Source of the DNA: Pelistega indica
GTDB lineage: Bacteria > Pseudomonadota > Gammaproteobacteria > Burkholderiales > Burkholderiaceae_B
Direction of reading: 5' to 3'
Assembly: GCF_000506865.1 (NCBI RefSeq)
Contig: NZ_AYSV01000070.1
Location: 1 to 55,271 of the forward strand
Length of the DNA stretch: 55,271 nucleotides
Position 1 is the stretch's first letter, and every line of letters starts with the position of its first letter. A model generated the notes under the pieces. The model did no database searches. It was not told the DNA's origin and saw only the letters and a program-made list of their open reading frames with translations. Shown here in pieces: positions 17,095-26,239 of this stretch. Both the position numbers and the translations under genes were made by a program.

Positions 17095-18251
17095 CATTGC
17101 GAGTCATTCATTTAATTAGTGGACTCGGTCAAGGCGGTGCAGAAACGGTATTAAGTCGTTTGGTAACCCATTCATCAGTAGAAAATATTGTCGTTAGTTT
17201 TTCTGATGAGGGTGTTTTTGGTGAGGTGTTACGACAAGCTGGCGTGGCTGTTTATACGATTGGTATGCAATCAGGTAAAGTAGGTTTGGGTGATTTTTGG
17301 AAATTAGTAAAGTTATTGAAACAGCTTCGGGGTGATGTGATCCAGACTTGGATGTATCATGGTGACTTCTTTGGTGGTATTGCAGCGAGAGTAGCTGGCT
17401 ATAAGCATATTGCTTGGGGGATTCGTAACTCTGGTGATAGCTTAAAAAATACCTCAAAAATGAATTATTATTTGGCACGTATCAGTGCTTTTTTCTCTTG
17501 TTTTATTCCTGAAAAAATTATTGTATGTGGAGAAAAGGCTGCGTTGATTCATGCTTCTTGGGGTTATCAAAAAAGCAAAATGCACGTCATTCAAAATGGC
17601 TATGATTTTTCTAAATGGCAAATAAATGTAGCTGCTGCACAAGCACTCAGAGAAAGTTGGCATATTAGTGAGCAAATACCCGTATTAGGATTTGTAGCAC
17701 GTTGGAATCCTTTAAAAGATCATAAGAGTTTATTAATCGCATTTCAGGAAATTAAGAAGAGTCATCCTGATGCGGTTTTGGTATTAGTGGGTAAAGGTTT
17801 AGATCGAGATAATGCTGAATTAATGCAGTTATTGGCTGAACTGAGCTTAATGGTGGATAAAGATGTTTTATTGCTTGGACTACGTGCTGATATTCCAGAG
17901 ATTATGTCAGCAATAGATATTCATGTACTTTCAAGTATTGCAGAGGGCTTTCCTAATGTGGTTTCAGAGTCTATGGCTTGTTTAAGCCCTAATGTCGTTA
18001 CTGATGTGGGTGATGCTGCTTTAATTGTGGATCAATATGGATGGGTAGCACAACCAGCTAATCCTAAGGATTTGGCAGAAAAAATGAATCAAGCCTTAGA
18101 TTTATTAGCTAAGCCACATCAAAGCAAGGAGCAAGCAGAGCACTGGTTAGCATTCGCACAACAAGGTCGTCAACGTGTTCTTGAGTCATTTAGCTTGCAA
18201 ACGATGGTAAGCCATTATGAAAGTATCTGGCACGCGATGGCTAAGCGATAG
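17091..18251 (+). CDS. Glycosyltransferase family 4
   Basis: This is an intact GT4 enzyme of 386 residues. It begins MTLRVIHLISGLGQGGAETV, the usual N-terminal loop that grips the acceptor, and has VARWNPLKDHKSLLIAF at the start of the C-terminal domain and SIAEGFPNVVSESMAC as the donor-binding acidic motif. The frame is open upstream to 17046, but I chose ATG at 17091. It has AAGAGGTG 5 bases before it, overlaps the previous stop as ATGA, and fits the family N-terminus. It is predicted to be cytosolic and peripheral to the inner membrane, adding one sugar to the lipid-linked unit. The donor is not deducible. Confidence 0.87.
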   Translation: MTLRVIHLISGLGQGGAETVLSRLVTHSSVENIVVSFSDEGVFGEVLRQAGVAVYTIGMQSGKVGLGDFWKLVKLLKQLRGDVIQTWMYHGDFFGGIAARVAGYKHIAWGIRNSGDSLKNTSKMNYYLARISAFFSCFIPEKIIVCGEKAALIHASWGYQKSKMHVIQNGYDFSKWQINVAAAQALRESWHISEQIPVLGFVARWNPLKDHKSLLIAFQEIKKSHPDAVLVLVGKGLDRDNAELMQLLAELSLMVDKDVLLLGLRADIPEIMSAIDIHVLSSIAEGFPNVVSESMACLSPNVVTDVGDAALIVDQYGWVAQPANPKDLAEKMNQALDLLAKPHQSKEQAEHWLAFAQQGRQRVLESFSLQTMVSHYESIWHAMAKR

Positions 18252-18262
18252 GGAAAAGAGAG

Positions 18263-19375
18263 ATGAAAAAAATTTTATTTATCGTAAATAACCCTGCTTT
18301 TTTTCTGTCACATCGTGTAAAGATTGCGTTAGCGGCTAAACAACAAGGTTATCAAGTAGAAATCGCCACAATGGATGGAGAGTCAGTCGCTAAGATTAAA
18401 CAATTAGGTTTTACGCATTATCCCATTGAGATGTCACGTAGTGGTACCAATCCCTTGAGTGAACTAAAAACAATTATAGGTTTGTATCGTTTACTCAAAA
18501 AAGTCAAACCTGATTTAGTCCATTTAGTGACAATTAAGCCTGTACTATATGGTGGTATTGCTGCACGCTTAGCAAGGATACCATCAGTGGTATATGCTAT
18601 TTCGGGCTTAGGTTATATTTTTACGCGCCAGCGAAAAGGGCTAGATATTTTGAAATTGGTGGTATCTAGACTCTATCAATTTGCGCTAGGGCATAAACAT
18701 AGTCGAACGATTTTTCAAAATAGGGATGACCAACAACTCTTGACGGGTATTGGTGCCGTCACGCCAACGCAAGTGGTATTAATCCGTGGTGCTGGTGTGG
18801 ATATGAAAGAGTTTCGCTATACACCAGAGCCCAATGAGCCAATCACCATTACTATGGCAGCTCGATTGCTTAAGGATAAGGGGGTTTTTGAGTTTGTGGA
18901 AGCGGCTAAATTAGACACACAAAAACAATTTGTCTGGCAATTAGCAGGCAGTATTGATGAAGGAAACCCTGCTTCATTAACAGAAGAAGAGTACCAAGCT
19001 ATAGGTAAATATGTTACCTTGCTAGGGGAAGTAAACGATATTGCAACGCTTTATGCAAAGTCACATATCATAGTGTTGCCATCGTATAGAGAAGGGATTC
19101 CTAAGTCATTATTAGAAGCTGCAGCGGCAGGTAGACCGATAGTAACAACAGATGTGCCAGGTTGTCGTGATACAATTACGCCAAATAAAAGTGGTTTACT
19201 TGTGCCCGTAAAAGATGGGGAGGCTATTTTCAAGGCGGTACAACAATTAGCCGATAATCCTGAGTTACGCCAATCAATGGGTAAAGAGGGGAGAGCTTTG
19301 GCAGAGCAAGAATTTGCCATGCCCATTATTATTGAAAAACACCTAGAGGTTTATCGGGCACTTTGTGCACAGTAA
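18263..19375 (+). CDS. Glycosyltransferase family 4 (PglA/WbnE-like branch)
   Basis: The 370 residues start with KKILFIVNNPAFFLSHRVKI, the Glyco_trans_4_2 type N-terminus seen in transferases that add the second sugar to undecaprenyl-linked HexNAc. The N-terminal domain also shows HLVTIKPVLYGGIAARLA and AISGLGYIFT. The C-terminal domain has AARLLKDKGVFEFVEAAKL and the acidic motif SYREGIPKSLLEAAAAGRP. It is the last gene of the cluster on this strand, with algC ending convergently 43 bases away. The branch suggests a HexNAc or HexNAcA transferase, which would fit the dehydrogenase and epimerase upstream. The specificity is inference. Confidence 0.87.
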   Translation: MKKILFIVNNPAFFLSHRVKIALAAKQQGYQVEIATMDGESVAKIKQLGFTHYPIEMSRSGTNPLSELKTIIGLYRLLKKVKPDLVHLVTIKPVLYGGIAARLARIPSVVYAISGLGYIFTRQRKGLDILKLVVSRLYQFALGHKHSRTIFQNRDDQQLLTGIGAVTPTQVVLIRGAGVDMKEFRYTPEPNEPITITMAARLLKDKGVFEFVEAAKLDTQKQFVWQLAGSIDEGNPASLTEEEYQAIGKYVTLLGEVNDIATLYAKSHIIVLPSYREGIPKSLLEAAAAGRPIVTTDVPGCRDTITPNKSGLLVPVKDGEAIFKAVQQLADNPELRQSMGKEGRALAEQEFAMPIIIEKHLEVYRALCAQ

Positions 19376-19418
19376 AAGGTAGCAGATATGGTGCTATAAG
19401 TCCCGATAAAGTCTGAAT

Positions 19419-20801
19419 TTAAATCACCACATCAATTCCGGCGTGTTCTTTTAGCATCGCCTTGAACTCGGCTTTAATACGTGCCAAGCTTTCTTCATTA
19501 CGACCTTCAAAACGAAGCACAAGAACAGGCGTGGTGTTAGACGCACGAGCCAGTCCAAAACCGTCCTCATACTCTGCACGAATGCCGTCAATCGTAATCA
19601 GGCGTTTGGCTGTCGGTAGCGAAGCCTTTTCTTGTAATACTTTAATCAAGGCATGTGGCTGACCTTCTTGCATTTCTACTTTAATCTCAGGCGTATTTTT
19701 ATCTTGAGGTAAAGCCTCTAATACGGTAGACGGATTATTATAAGCAGAGAGAATTTCTAATAAACGTGTACCTGTATATAAGCCGTCATCAAACCCATAC
19801 CAACGCTCTTTAAAGAATGTATGCCCACTCATTTCACCGCCAAGAGCAGCATTGACATCTTTCATTTTTTGTTTGATTAAAGAATGACCTGTTTGCCACA
19901 TTAAGGCAGTACCACCAGCGGCTTCGATTTGTTCGGCAACATGACGACTGCATTTCACATCAAATACAATGGTCGCACCAGGCTCACGTTTTAATACGTC
20001 TTGGCTATATAAAATTAATTGACGGTCAGGCCAAATAATTTCTCCTGATTTGGTGACGACACCTAGACGATCACCGTCACCGTCAAATGCTAGACCAATT
20101 TCACAATCAGATTCCTTCACGTGTTTGATTAAATCTTCTAAATTATGAGGGTCAGCTGGATCAGGGTGATGATTAGGAAAATCGGCATTTACGTCGCAGA
20201 AAAGCTCATCAACAGTACAACCTAGCGAACGGAATAATTCAGGGGCTACTTTACCACCAATACCATTACCAGCATCAATGGCAATATGCATAGGACGAGC
20301 AAGTTTGATGTCGGAACAAATGCGTTTAATATAATCGGGGATTATATTAATATTTTTTTCTGATCCTGATGCTTTTAATAGTGGCTGTTGGTCTAAAGAG
20401 AGCATCTCTTGTTTTAAAGAGATGACTGCTTCGCCGTAGATAGCTTTACCATCTAACATCATCTTAAAACCATTATAATCGGGAGGATTGTGACTACCAG
20501 TAATCGCTACACAAGCACCAATATGGTGAGCATAAGTGTAAAAATAAACTAATGGTGTGGGTACCATGCCAATGTTGATGACCTCTAACCCTTGATCTTG
20601 AAGACCGGTAGATAATGCTTTGGCTAATTCTGGGCTACTGTGACGACCATCAAAACCTATTACAAATTGTGTATGACCAAGTTGTTTGGTTCTGGCGCCT
20701 AATGCTCTACCGAGAAGTAGGGCAAACTCAGTATTAATTTGTGTAGGAAAAATTCCTCTAATATCATATGCCTTAAAAACGTTAGGATTAATCTGTGTCA
20801 T
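19419..20801 (-). CDS. algC: Phosphomannomutase/phosphoglucomutase
   Basis: This enzyme interconverts hexose 6- and 1-phosphates through a phosphoserine, feeding nucleotide sugars for LPS and other glycans. The 460 residues contain the four domains of the alpha-D-phosphohexomutase family. The catalytic serine lies in AITGSHNPPDYNGFKM (about residue 100), the metal-binding loop in FDGDGDRLGVV (about residue 240), the sugar-binding loop in GGEMSGHTFF, and the phosphate site near AEYEDGFGLARASNTTP. The ATG is close to the expected AlgC N-terminus (NPNVFKAYDIRG). It faces the glycan cluster convergently and is divergent from the FAD oxidoreductase. The exact sugar preference (Man or Glc) is not distinguishable. 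Confidence 0.92.
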   Translation of the reverse strand: MTQINPNVFKAYDIRGIFPTQINTEFALLLGRALGARTKQLGHTQFVIGFDGRHSSPELAKALSTGLQDQGLEVINIGMVPTPLVYFYTYAHHIGACVAITGSHNPPDYNGFKMMLDGKAIYGEAVISLKQEMLSLDQQPLLKASGSEKNINIIPDYIKRICSDIKLARPMHIAIDAGNGIGGKVAPELFRSLGCTVDELFCDVNADFPNHHPDPADPHNLEDLIKHVKESDCEIGLAFDGDGDRLGVVTKSGEIIWPDRQLILYSQDVLKREPGATIVFDVKCSRHVAEQIEAAGGTALMWQTGHSLIKQKMKDVNAALGGEMSGHTFFKERWYGFDDGLYTGTRLLEILSAYNNPSTVLEALPQDKNTPEIKVEMQEGQPHALIKVLQEKASLPTAKRLITIDGIRAEYEDGFGLARASNTTPVLVLRFEGRNEESLARIKAEFKAMLKEHAGIDVVI

Positions 20802-20878
20802 GGTGTATTTGAAAAAATAAATAAGATTAGAATATTATGACCTGTTTTTTAGGTAGAATGAATCATCATAGATTAAAA

Positions 20879-20902
20879 ATCACAAAATTTAAACATTGTG
20901 AT
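20879..20902. promoter_or_regulatory. Inverted repeat ATCACAA-N10-TTGTGAT, candidate operator
   Basis: Perfect 7-bp arms with a 10-base spacer lie immediately upstream of the ribosome site of the FAD oxidoreductase (20912-20916), where a repressor would block transcription. It is not a CRP site, since the half-sites point the opposite way. Neighbours of this enzyme family are often GntR- or LysR-controlled, but no regulator gene is in view. Confidence 0.4.
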
Positions 20903-20922
20903 AGTATGTGCAAGGGAAAAAT

Positions 20923-22341
20923 ATGTCTTTATTTGAAGATCTGCAGCAAGTTGTGGGTGAGGAGTTTGTGCTAAGTGGTGAAGAAGCTACACCATTTTTG
21001 ACAGATTGGCGAGGTCGTTTTACAGGAAAAGCTTTGGCAGTCGTCCGTCCGGCTAATGTAGAAGAGATTGCTGATGTGGTGCGCCTGTGCCAACAATATG
21101 TTACCCCCATTGTGACACAAGGTGGGAATACTGGCTTATGCGGAGGAGCAACGCCTGGTAATAAGGGGGATGCTGTAGTTCTACTCACTAATCGCTTAAA
21201 TAATATTATCGCCATTGATACAGATAATGACACCATAACAGTAGAAGCAGGTTGTATCTTACAGACTATTCAGACAGCAGCTGAGGAGGTTGGACGACTT
21301 TTTCCTTTAAGCTTGGCGTCTGAAGGGAGTTGTACAATCGGTGGTAATTTAGCGACTAATGCTGGTGGAACACAAGTAGTACGCTATGGGAATGCCAGAG
21401 ACTTAACGCTAGGATTGCAAGTAGTGACAGCAGAGGGTGAAATTTGGAATGGTCTAAAAGGACTACGCAAAGATAATACTGGTTATGATTTGCGCGACTT
21501 ATTTATTGGGAGTGAAGGAACTTTAGGAATTATTACAGCAGCTACCTTAAAACTATTTCCAAAACCTCAAGCTATTCGCACGGCGTTATTAGCTATTAAG
21601 GATGTTGATGCGGCCGTTCACGTATTGTCAGTACTGAAACAAGGTTTTGGGTCATTGTTGACAGGCTTTGAATTGATTTCATCATTTTGTATAGAGAGTG
21701 TTAGGCAGCATTTACCGACGGTTAAAATTCCTTTTGAGGTCAATAAATCACCATGGTATGTATTGATTGAAATTTCTGATCATGAAGACCAAGATCATGC
21801 TAATCAATTAGTAGAAAAGGTGATTGGTAACGCTATCGAGCAAGGAGTTGTGCAGGATGCTATTATTGCTCAAACAGTTCAACAAAGTAATGACTTATGG
21901 CATATCCGTGAGAGTATTCCTTTTGCTGAAATCAAAGTGGGTAAGGGGATTAAGCATGATATTGCTATTCCAATTTCGCAAGTAAGTGCTTTTATTGAGC
22001 AAACTAATGCGTTACTTCAAGAGCGTTTTCCAGGGGTACAACATATTGTATTTGGTCATTTAGGTGACGGTAATTTACACTATAATGTTGGAGCACCTGA
22101 TGGACAGGAAGAAGGTTTCTTAGACTTACAAAAAGAGATGAACACAATTGTCTATGATAGTGTTGCTCGGTTTGATGGATCAATCTCTGCTGAACATGGT
22201 ATTGGTCAATTGAAGAAAGATATTTTGCCTGATTATAAAGATGAGATTGGGTTGGCATTAATGAGGAAAATTAAGAGAGCCTTAGATCCTAATGCTATTT
22301 TGAACCCGGGCAAGGTAATTAGTAGTGTGGAATTATATTAG
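20923..22341 (+). CDS. FAD-binding oxidoreductase, D-2-hydroxyacid dehydrogenase (GlcD/D2HGDH) family
   Basis: This is a flavoprotein that oxidises a D-2-hydroxy acid such as 2-hydroxyglutarate, lactate or glycolate and passes electrons to a carrier. The 472 residues have an N-terminal PCMH-type FAD domain (VVRPANVEEIADVVRLC, TQGGNTGLCGGATP, GCTIGGNLATNAGG-like stretch) and a C-terminal FAD-oxidase_C domain with the metal-binding HLGDGNLHYN and AEHGIGQLKKD. The frame extends upstream to a GTG at 20908, but ATG at 20923 has AAGGG 6 bases before it and matches the family start. The TPR gene follows after 6 bases, so they may be co-transcribed. D-2-hydroxyglutarate is the most likely substrate, by family habit only. 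Confidence 0.87.
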   Translation: MSLFEDLQQVVGEEFVLSGEEATPFLTDWRGRFTGKALAVVRPANVEEIADVVRLCQQYVTPIVTQGGNTGLCGGATPGNKGDAVVLLTNRLNNIIAIDTDNDTITVEAGCILQTIQTAAEEVGRLFPLSLASEGSCTIGGNLATNAGGTQVVRYGNARDLTLGLQVVTAEGEIWNGLKGLRKDNTGYDLRDLFIGSEGTLGIITAATLKLFPKPQAIRTALLAIKDVDAAVHVLSVLKQGFGSLLTGFELISSFCIESVRQHLPTVKIPFEVNKSPWYVLIEISDHEDQDHANQLVEKVIGNAIEQGVVQDAIIAQTVQQSNDLWHIRESIPFAEIKVGKGIKHDIAIPISQVSAFIEQTNALLQERFPGVQHIVFGHLGDGNLHYNVGAPDGQEEGFLDLQKEMNTIVYDSVARFDGSISAEHGIGQLKKDILPDYKDEIGLALMRKIKRALDPNAILNPGKVISSVELY

Positions 22342-22347
22342 TACAGT

Positions 22348-24288
22348 ATGAATATAGCTAAACGTAGGTTATTCATTAGTCTTGTCGCAAGCTTTCTTGT
22401 TGAAAGTGTGTTAGCACAAAATACCACAGTTGAGTCGGTCGGTGAAAACAATTCACCGATGCACATGACGGTCAATGAGCATGCGCATTCTTTTTCTGTG
22501 AATAAAAAAAATCAAGAAAATGATGTAGATCCGGACAAAATTCAAAGTATTTTGACGATAGAAACTGCTTTGGTAGATGGGAACTATGCTTATGCCGCTC
22601 AGGAAGCGTTGAATTTTACTAAGTCATATGAAGTAGTACCTTGGATTGCTGAAATTGCCACTAGTTATTATTATTCCGAAGGCAAATATGAACAGGCTTA
22701 TGAAGCGGTTAGATATTGGTATAAAGAAGATCCTGATAATGAGGAAGTAGCTAATCTATATATGCTATTACTGGGTGAAACAGGTAAAGAAGATGAGTTA
22801 GTTCAGGTATTGCAACAGAATTTAAAAACAGCAGCTAAGGATAAAATTGAGGATAAATTAAGTGATAATGCTGCTATTTTGAGTGAGTTAAAAGATAAGA
22901 ATAAAGCGTTAAAATTATTTGAAGATAGTACTAAACCATTTGCATTTTCCTCAACAAATTATCACCTTTTATATGCTGATTTTGCGATAGAAGCTGATAA
23001 GGACGATTTGGCATGGCAGGAAACATTTAAAGCCATTGATACGAATCCAACCTCTGAGGATGCAGCAATTCGAGTGTTAAGCCTTGCACAAGGTCCAAAA
23101 CGAGCGCAGGGTATGGCATTTGTCAAAGAATTTCTGAAAAAAAATCCTGACAATCGTATTTTATCACTGAGTTATATTAATGAACTTAGTAAGGATAACG
23201 CTTATGATGAGGCAATTGCTGAAATAAGTAAATTGCAAAAGCGTAACCCTAAAGATAGTGAGTTATTGTATTTCCAAGCATTAATCCACTACGATGCACA
23301 AGATTGGACTCATGCACGTAAGGTATTAAGTCAATTTATTGACTTAACGGTAAAAAAACTTGCCGCCGAAAAAGTAAAAAAACAGATTAATAAGAAAGTT
23401 ACCGAAAAGGTTAATGACGATACAAATATTGACACGGCTATTAGTAGCGAGGAAAGCGATAGTATAAAAGCGAACAATGGCGACTCTGCAAATGTCACTA
23501 GTCCTTCTTCATTAGAAGACTCATTGTTAGATGCTCGTAAGTTAATGGTATCTATTTTAAAAGCAGAAAAAAAATATCGTTTAGCCTTAAATCAAATCGA
23601 CTTAATTAAGGCGGATAAATTAGATGCTAACATGCTGATGGAAAAAGCCCAGCTATTAGCAAATTTGAGTGATGTGCGTCAGGCTTTATCCGTATTAGAA
23701 AATGCGACGATTGCGTTTCCAGAAAGCAGAGGAAATATTCTTTGGTTTGGAGGAAATCTGTTAAATGAGTCGGGTCGTACTGATCAGGCTGTTGTATATT
23801 ACAACGATGCACTCAAAGAGTTGCCTGAAAGTGCTGATATTAAATATGCCTTGGCGATGCTTTATGAAAAAAGAGGTGAGGTGTGGCCAGCAGAAAAATT
23901 GCTGAGGGAAGTGATTAAATCAGAGCCAAATATGGCTGATGGTTATAATGCGCTAGGTTATATTTATGCAGACAGAAACTATAATTTAGAAGAAGCAGAA
24001 CAATTACTCACGGAAGCATTGCGTATAGATGCATCAAATCCTTATATTCTTGATAGTATGGGGTGGTTACAATATCGGTTAAAAAACTATGACTCTGCGA
24101 TGCAATATTTGGAGCGAGCATACGATATTGAACAACAGCCCATTATTGCCGCTCACTTAGCGGATGTCTACAATACCTTAGGGGAACAAAAAAGAGCTAA
24201 GGATATCCTTGATTATGGCTTGTCTAATTACCCCTCAGACCCAATTTTGCTAGAAACTAGTAAACGATTGAATTTGGATAAGAAATGA
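22348..24288 (+). CDS. Secreted tetratricopeptide-repeat protein preceding lolB
   Basis: The 646 residues begin with a signal peptide (basic RRLF, hydrophobic core, cleavage after VLAQ), so the protein is periplasmic or outer-membrane associated. Most of the rest is helical TPR-type repeats, clearest from about residue 420 to the end (LPESADIKYALAMLYEKRG, ADGYNALGYIYADRNYN, PYILDSMGWLQYRLKNYD). Between about residues 330 and 395 a charged, low-complexity linker (KKLAAEKVKKQINKKV, then Ser/Asp/Asn-rich) interrupts them. The gene overlaps lolB by 4 bases (ATGA). A TPR protein directly before lolB is a standing feature of Betaproteobacteria, and a role in outer-membrane lipoprotein or envelope assembly is a guess from that context. 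Confidence 0.8.
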   Translation: MNIAKRRLFISLVASFLVESVLAQNTTVESVGENNSPMHMTVNEHAHSFSVNKKNQENDVDPDKIQSILTIETALVDGNYAYAAQEALNFTKSYEVVPWIAEIATSYYYSEGKYEQAYEAVRYWYKEDPDNEEVANLYMLLLGETGKEDELVQVLQQNLKTAAKDKIEDKLSDNAAILSELKDKNKALKLFEDSTKPFAFSSTNYHLLYADFAIEADKDDLAWQETFKAIDTNPTSEDAAIRVLSLAQGPKRAQGMAFVKEFLKKNPDNRILSLSYINELSKDNAYDEAIAEISKLQKRNPKDSELLYFQALIHYDAQDWTHARKVLSQFIDLTVKKLAAEKVKKQINKKVTEKVNDDTNIDTAISSEESDSIKANNGDSANVTSPSSLEDSLLDARKLMVSILKAEKKYRLALNQIDLIKADKLDANMLMEKAQLLANLSDVRQALSVLENATIAFPESRGNILWFGGNLLNESGRTDQAVVYYNDALKELPESADIKYALAMLYEKRGEVWPAEKLLREVIKSEPNMADGYNALGYIYADRNYNLEEAEQLLTEALRIDASNPYILDSMGWLQYRLKNYDSAMQYLERAYDIEQQPIIAAHLADVYNTLGEQKRAKDILDYGLSNYPSDPILLETSKRLNLDKK

Positions 24289-24872
24289 TGAAAAAATTAA
24301 TCAGATTAATGAGTGTTCTTACAGTAGCTACATTGGCGGCTTGTTCGAGTTTAGCACCACAACAGCCTAGCCAAGGAACTGGTGTGAATGCACAAAACGC
24401 CATACAAAGAACAGGTAAATTTGCGTTATTGGTATTTGATAAAACACAAGATAAAAATACAGATTCTGTGCAAGGTAATTTCTTATGGAATGGTGTAGGT
24501 GAAAACGTTGTTCTTGACTTGAGTAGCCCACTAGGACAGACCTTAGCCAGAGTCGAGGTATTGCCAGGATATTCAAAATTAACACGATCTTCTGGCGAAG
24601 TGTTTGAAGCTCCCAATCCAGATGCGTTAGTGGCACAAGTGATAGGGCAAGAAATTCCAGTGAGTGGTTTACGTTATTGGATTAAAGGCCAAAAGATTCC
24701 TAATCAGCCGTTGATCGAAGAATCTCATGATAACGCTGGTAAATTAACTTCTTTTAAACAAGCAGGTTGGGATGTCACTATGAGTGACTACGATAGTATC
24801 GGTCCGACTAAGTTTAATCTTATCCGTAACCAAACGACAGAAAGAATTAAGATTCGTTTGATTGTTCAATAG
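24285..24872 (+). CDS. lolB: Outer-membrane lipoprotein LolB
   Basis: LolB accepts lipoproteins from the periplasmic carrier LolA and inserts them into the outer membrane. The 195 residues begin with a lipoprotein signal ending in the lipobox LAAC (cysteine at about residue 20), then Ser-Ser, so it is not retained by an Asp at +2. The LolB fold is suggested by GNFLWNGVGENVVLDLSSPL and VSGLRYWIKGQKIP. Two ATG codons are adjacent (24285, 24288). The first overlaps the TPR stop as ATGA, and either is possible. ispE follows 56 bases later, the usual betaproteobacterial order. Confidence 0.88.
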   Translation: MMKKLIRLMSVLTVATLAACSSLAPQQPSQGTGVNAQNAIQRTGKFALLVFDKTQDKNTDSVQGNFLWNGVGENVVLDLSSPLGQTLARVEVLPGYSKLTRSSGEVFEAPNPDALVAQVIGQEIPVSGLRYWIKGQKIPNQPLIEESHDNAGKLTSFKQAGWDVTMSDYDSIGPTKFNLIRNQTTERIKIRLIVQ

Positions 24873-24928
24873 AATCTTAATTGTTTTAATTATATTGACC
24901 TTATTGGACTCTTAGAAAATTTACCACC

Positions 24929-25816
24929 ATGAGTGATTATTCAGCCTTAGCACCTGCTAAATTAAATTTGTTTTTGCATGTTAATGGGCGTCGAGCTGAC
25001 GGATATCATCAATTGCAATCACTATTTGTGATGGTGGATTTGTGCGATAAATTGGATTTTACTGTGCGCTCTGACGGTATTATTCGGCGCGTTAACCAAA
25101 TTGAAGGTATTCCAGAAGAGTCTGACCTAGTGATTAAGGCAGCAAAACTGCTCCAAACATATAGCCAACGTAAATTGGGGGCAAACATTTATGTGGATAA
25201 AATTATTCCTAGTGGTGCTGGCTTAGGGGGAGGTTCTAGTGATGCTGCAACGACCTTAATGGCGTTAAATCATTTATGGCAATGTGGCTTGTCTCAGCAA
25301 ACTTTAGCTAAGCTTGGGTTGGAATTGGGGGCTGATGTTCCTTTTTTTATTTTTGGACAATCAGCTATTGCAAGTGGTGTTGGTGAGCAATTAACTGCCT
25401 TTGAATTGAAGCCTCAATGCTATCTTATTTTAAGGCCTGCCCTTTCGATTCCCACGGCATTGATTTTTAAAGATAGTGACTTAAAAAGAGACACTACAGT
25501 TTTATCCGATCAGCAATTACAAACGTTAAAGGTAGGTATTGAACAGGGAAGATTGGTGGGGCATAATGACTTGGAGCCTATAGCCTTTAAGCTGTATCCC
25601 GATTTACAAACGATGATTTCTTTGCTTAATCAGGAAGGCTTTACGTTTCGTATGACAGGGTCTGGGTCATGTTTTTTTATGCCATGTGGTAATGAACAAG
25701 AGGGGTTAATGGCGAAAGAAAAATTATTAACCCTATTGTCGCAGTCGTCTTTGGCATTGCCAATTGAAAATATTTTCCTTGTGCGTACTTTAAGGACTCA
25801 TCCAATACAAGCATGA
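24929..25816 (+). CDS. ispE: 4-diphosphocytidyl-2-C-methyl-D-erythritol kinase
   Basis: IspE phosphorylates CDP-methylerythritol in the MEP route to isoprenoids, which also provides undecaprenyl phosphate for glycan synthesis. The 295 residues are of the GHMP kinase fold: PAKLNLFLHVNGRRADGYH at the N-terminus, the ATP loop PSGAGLGGGSSDAATTLMAL, and FRMTGSGSCFFMP near the C-terminus. No clear ribosome site precedes the ATG (only AAATTTACCACC), but the start matches the family N-terminus. It lies between lolB and tRNA-Gln/prs as in Bordetella-like genomes. Confidence 0.93.
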   Translation: MSDYSALAPAKLNLFLHVNGRRADGYHQLQSLFVMVDLCDKLDFTVRSDGIIRRVNQIEGIPEESDLVIKAAKLLQTYSQRKLGANIYVDKIIPSGAGLGGGSSDAATTLMALNHLWQCGLSQQTLAKLGLELGADVPFFIFGQSAIASGVGEQLTAFELKPQCYLILRPALSIPTALIFKDSDLKRDTTVLSDQQLQTLKVGIEQGRLVGHNDLEPIAFKLYPDLQTMISLLNQEGFTFRMTGSGSCFFMPCGNEQEGLMAKEKLLTLLSQSSLALPIENIFLVRTLRTHPIQA

Positions 25817-25885
25817 AGAACCGTTAAGTATTCAGTGAAGATTAATTTTTAATAAATAGTTACGCAAAAAACTGAGAGAGCAACA

Positions 25886-25917
25886 TTAAAAGGAACGATT
25901 TTTAAAAGGAACGATTT
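25886..25917. repeat. Perfect 16-bp tandem duplication
   Basis: TTAAAAGGAACGATTT occurs twice without a gap in the region between ispE and tRNA-Gln. It looks like slippage. The rest of that gap (25817-26068) is T-rich, and I see no clear promoter or terminator in it. Confidence 0.8.
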
Positions 25918-26068
25918 TTTTTGTTATCTGAAAAACATTGTTTTGTTGTTTTTTTTTTAACTTTTTCTGAAAATTTAGTGTAAAACACTATGCAACAATT
26001 AAGAAATGGTTCATAATTTAGTTCTTGTCAGGCAAGCAATCTAAGCAGTCTTGATAAAGATACAGTGT

Positions 26069-26145
26069 TGGGGCGTCGCCAAGCTGGTTAAGGCACCGGA
26101 TTTTGATTCCGGCATGCGAAGGTTCGAATCCTTCCGCCCCAGCCA
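26069..26145 (+). tRNA. tRNA-Gln (anticodon TTG)
   Basis: A full cloverleaf is visible. The acceptor stem TGGGGCG pairs with CGCCCCA, the anticodon stem CCGGA pairs with TCCGG around TTTTGAT (anticodon TTG, reading CAA/CAG), and the T arm is AAGGTTCGAATCCTT. The discriminator is G and CCA is encoded. A tRNA-Gln just before prs is the usual betaproteobacterial arrangement. Confidence 0.97.
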
Positions 26146-26156
26146 ACACTTATTGG

Positions 26157-26203
26157 ACCGTTTATGCTACATCCTTTTGGTTGTTGGGATAAGCGGTTTT
26201 TTT
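26157..26203 (+). terminator. Terminator after tRNA-Gln
   Basis: ACCGTTTAT pairs with ATAAGCGGT (one wobble) over a loop of about 23 bases, followed by TTTTTTT. It ends less than 40 bases before prs, which therefore needs its own promoter or read-through. Confidence 0.65.
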
Positions 26204-26239
26204 ATTTAAAATCTCACGCCTCTATATTCTATTACTACC

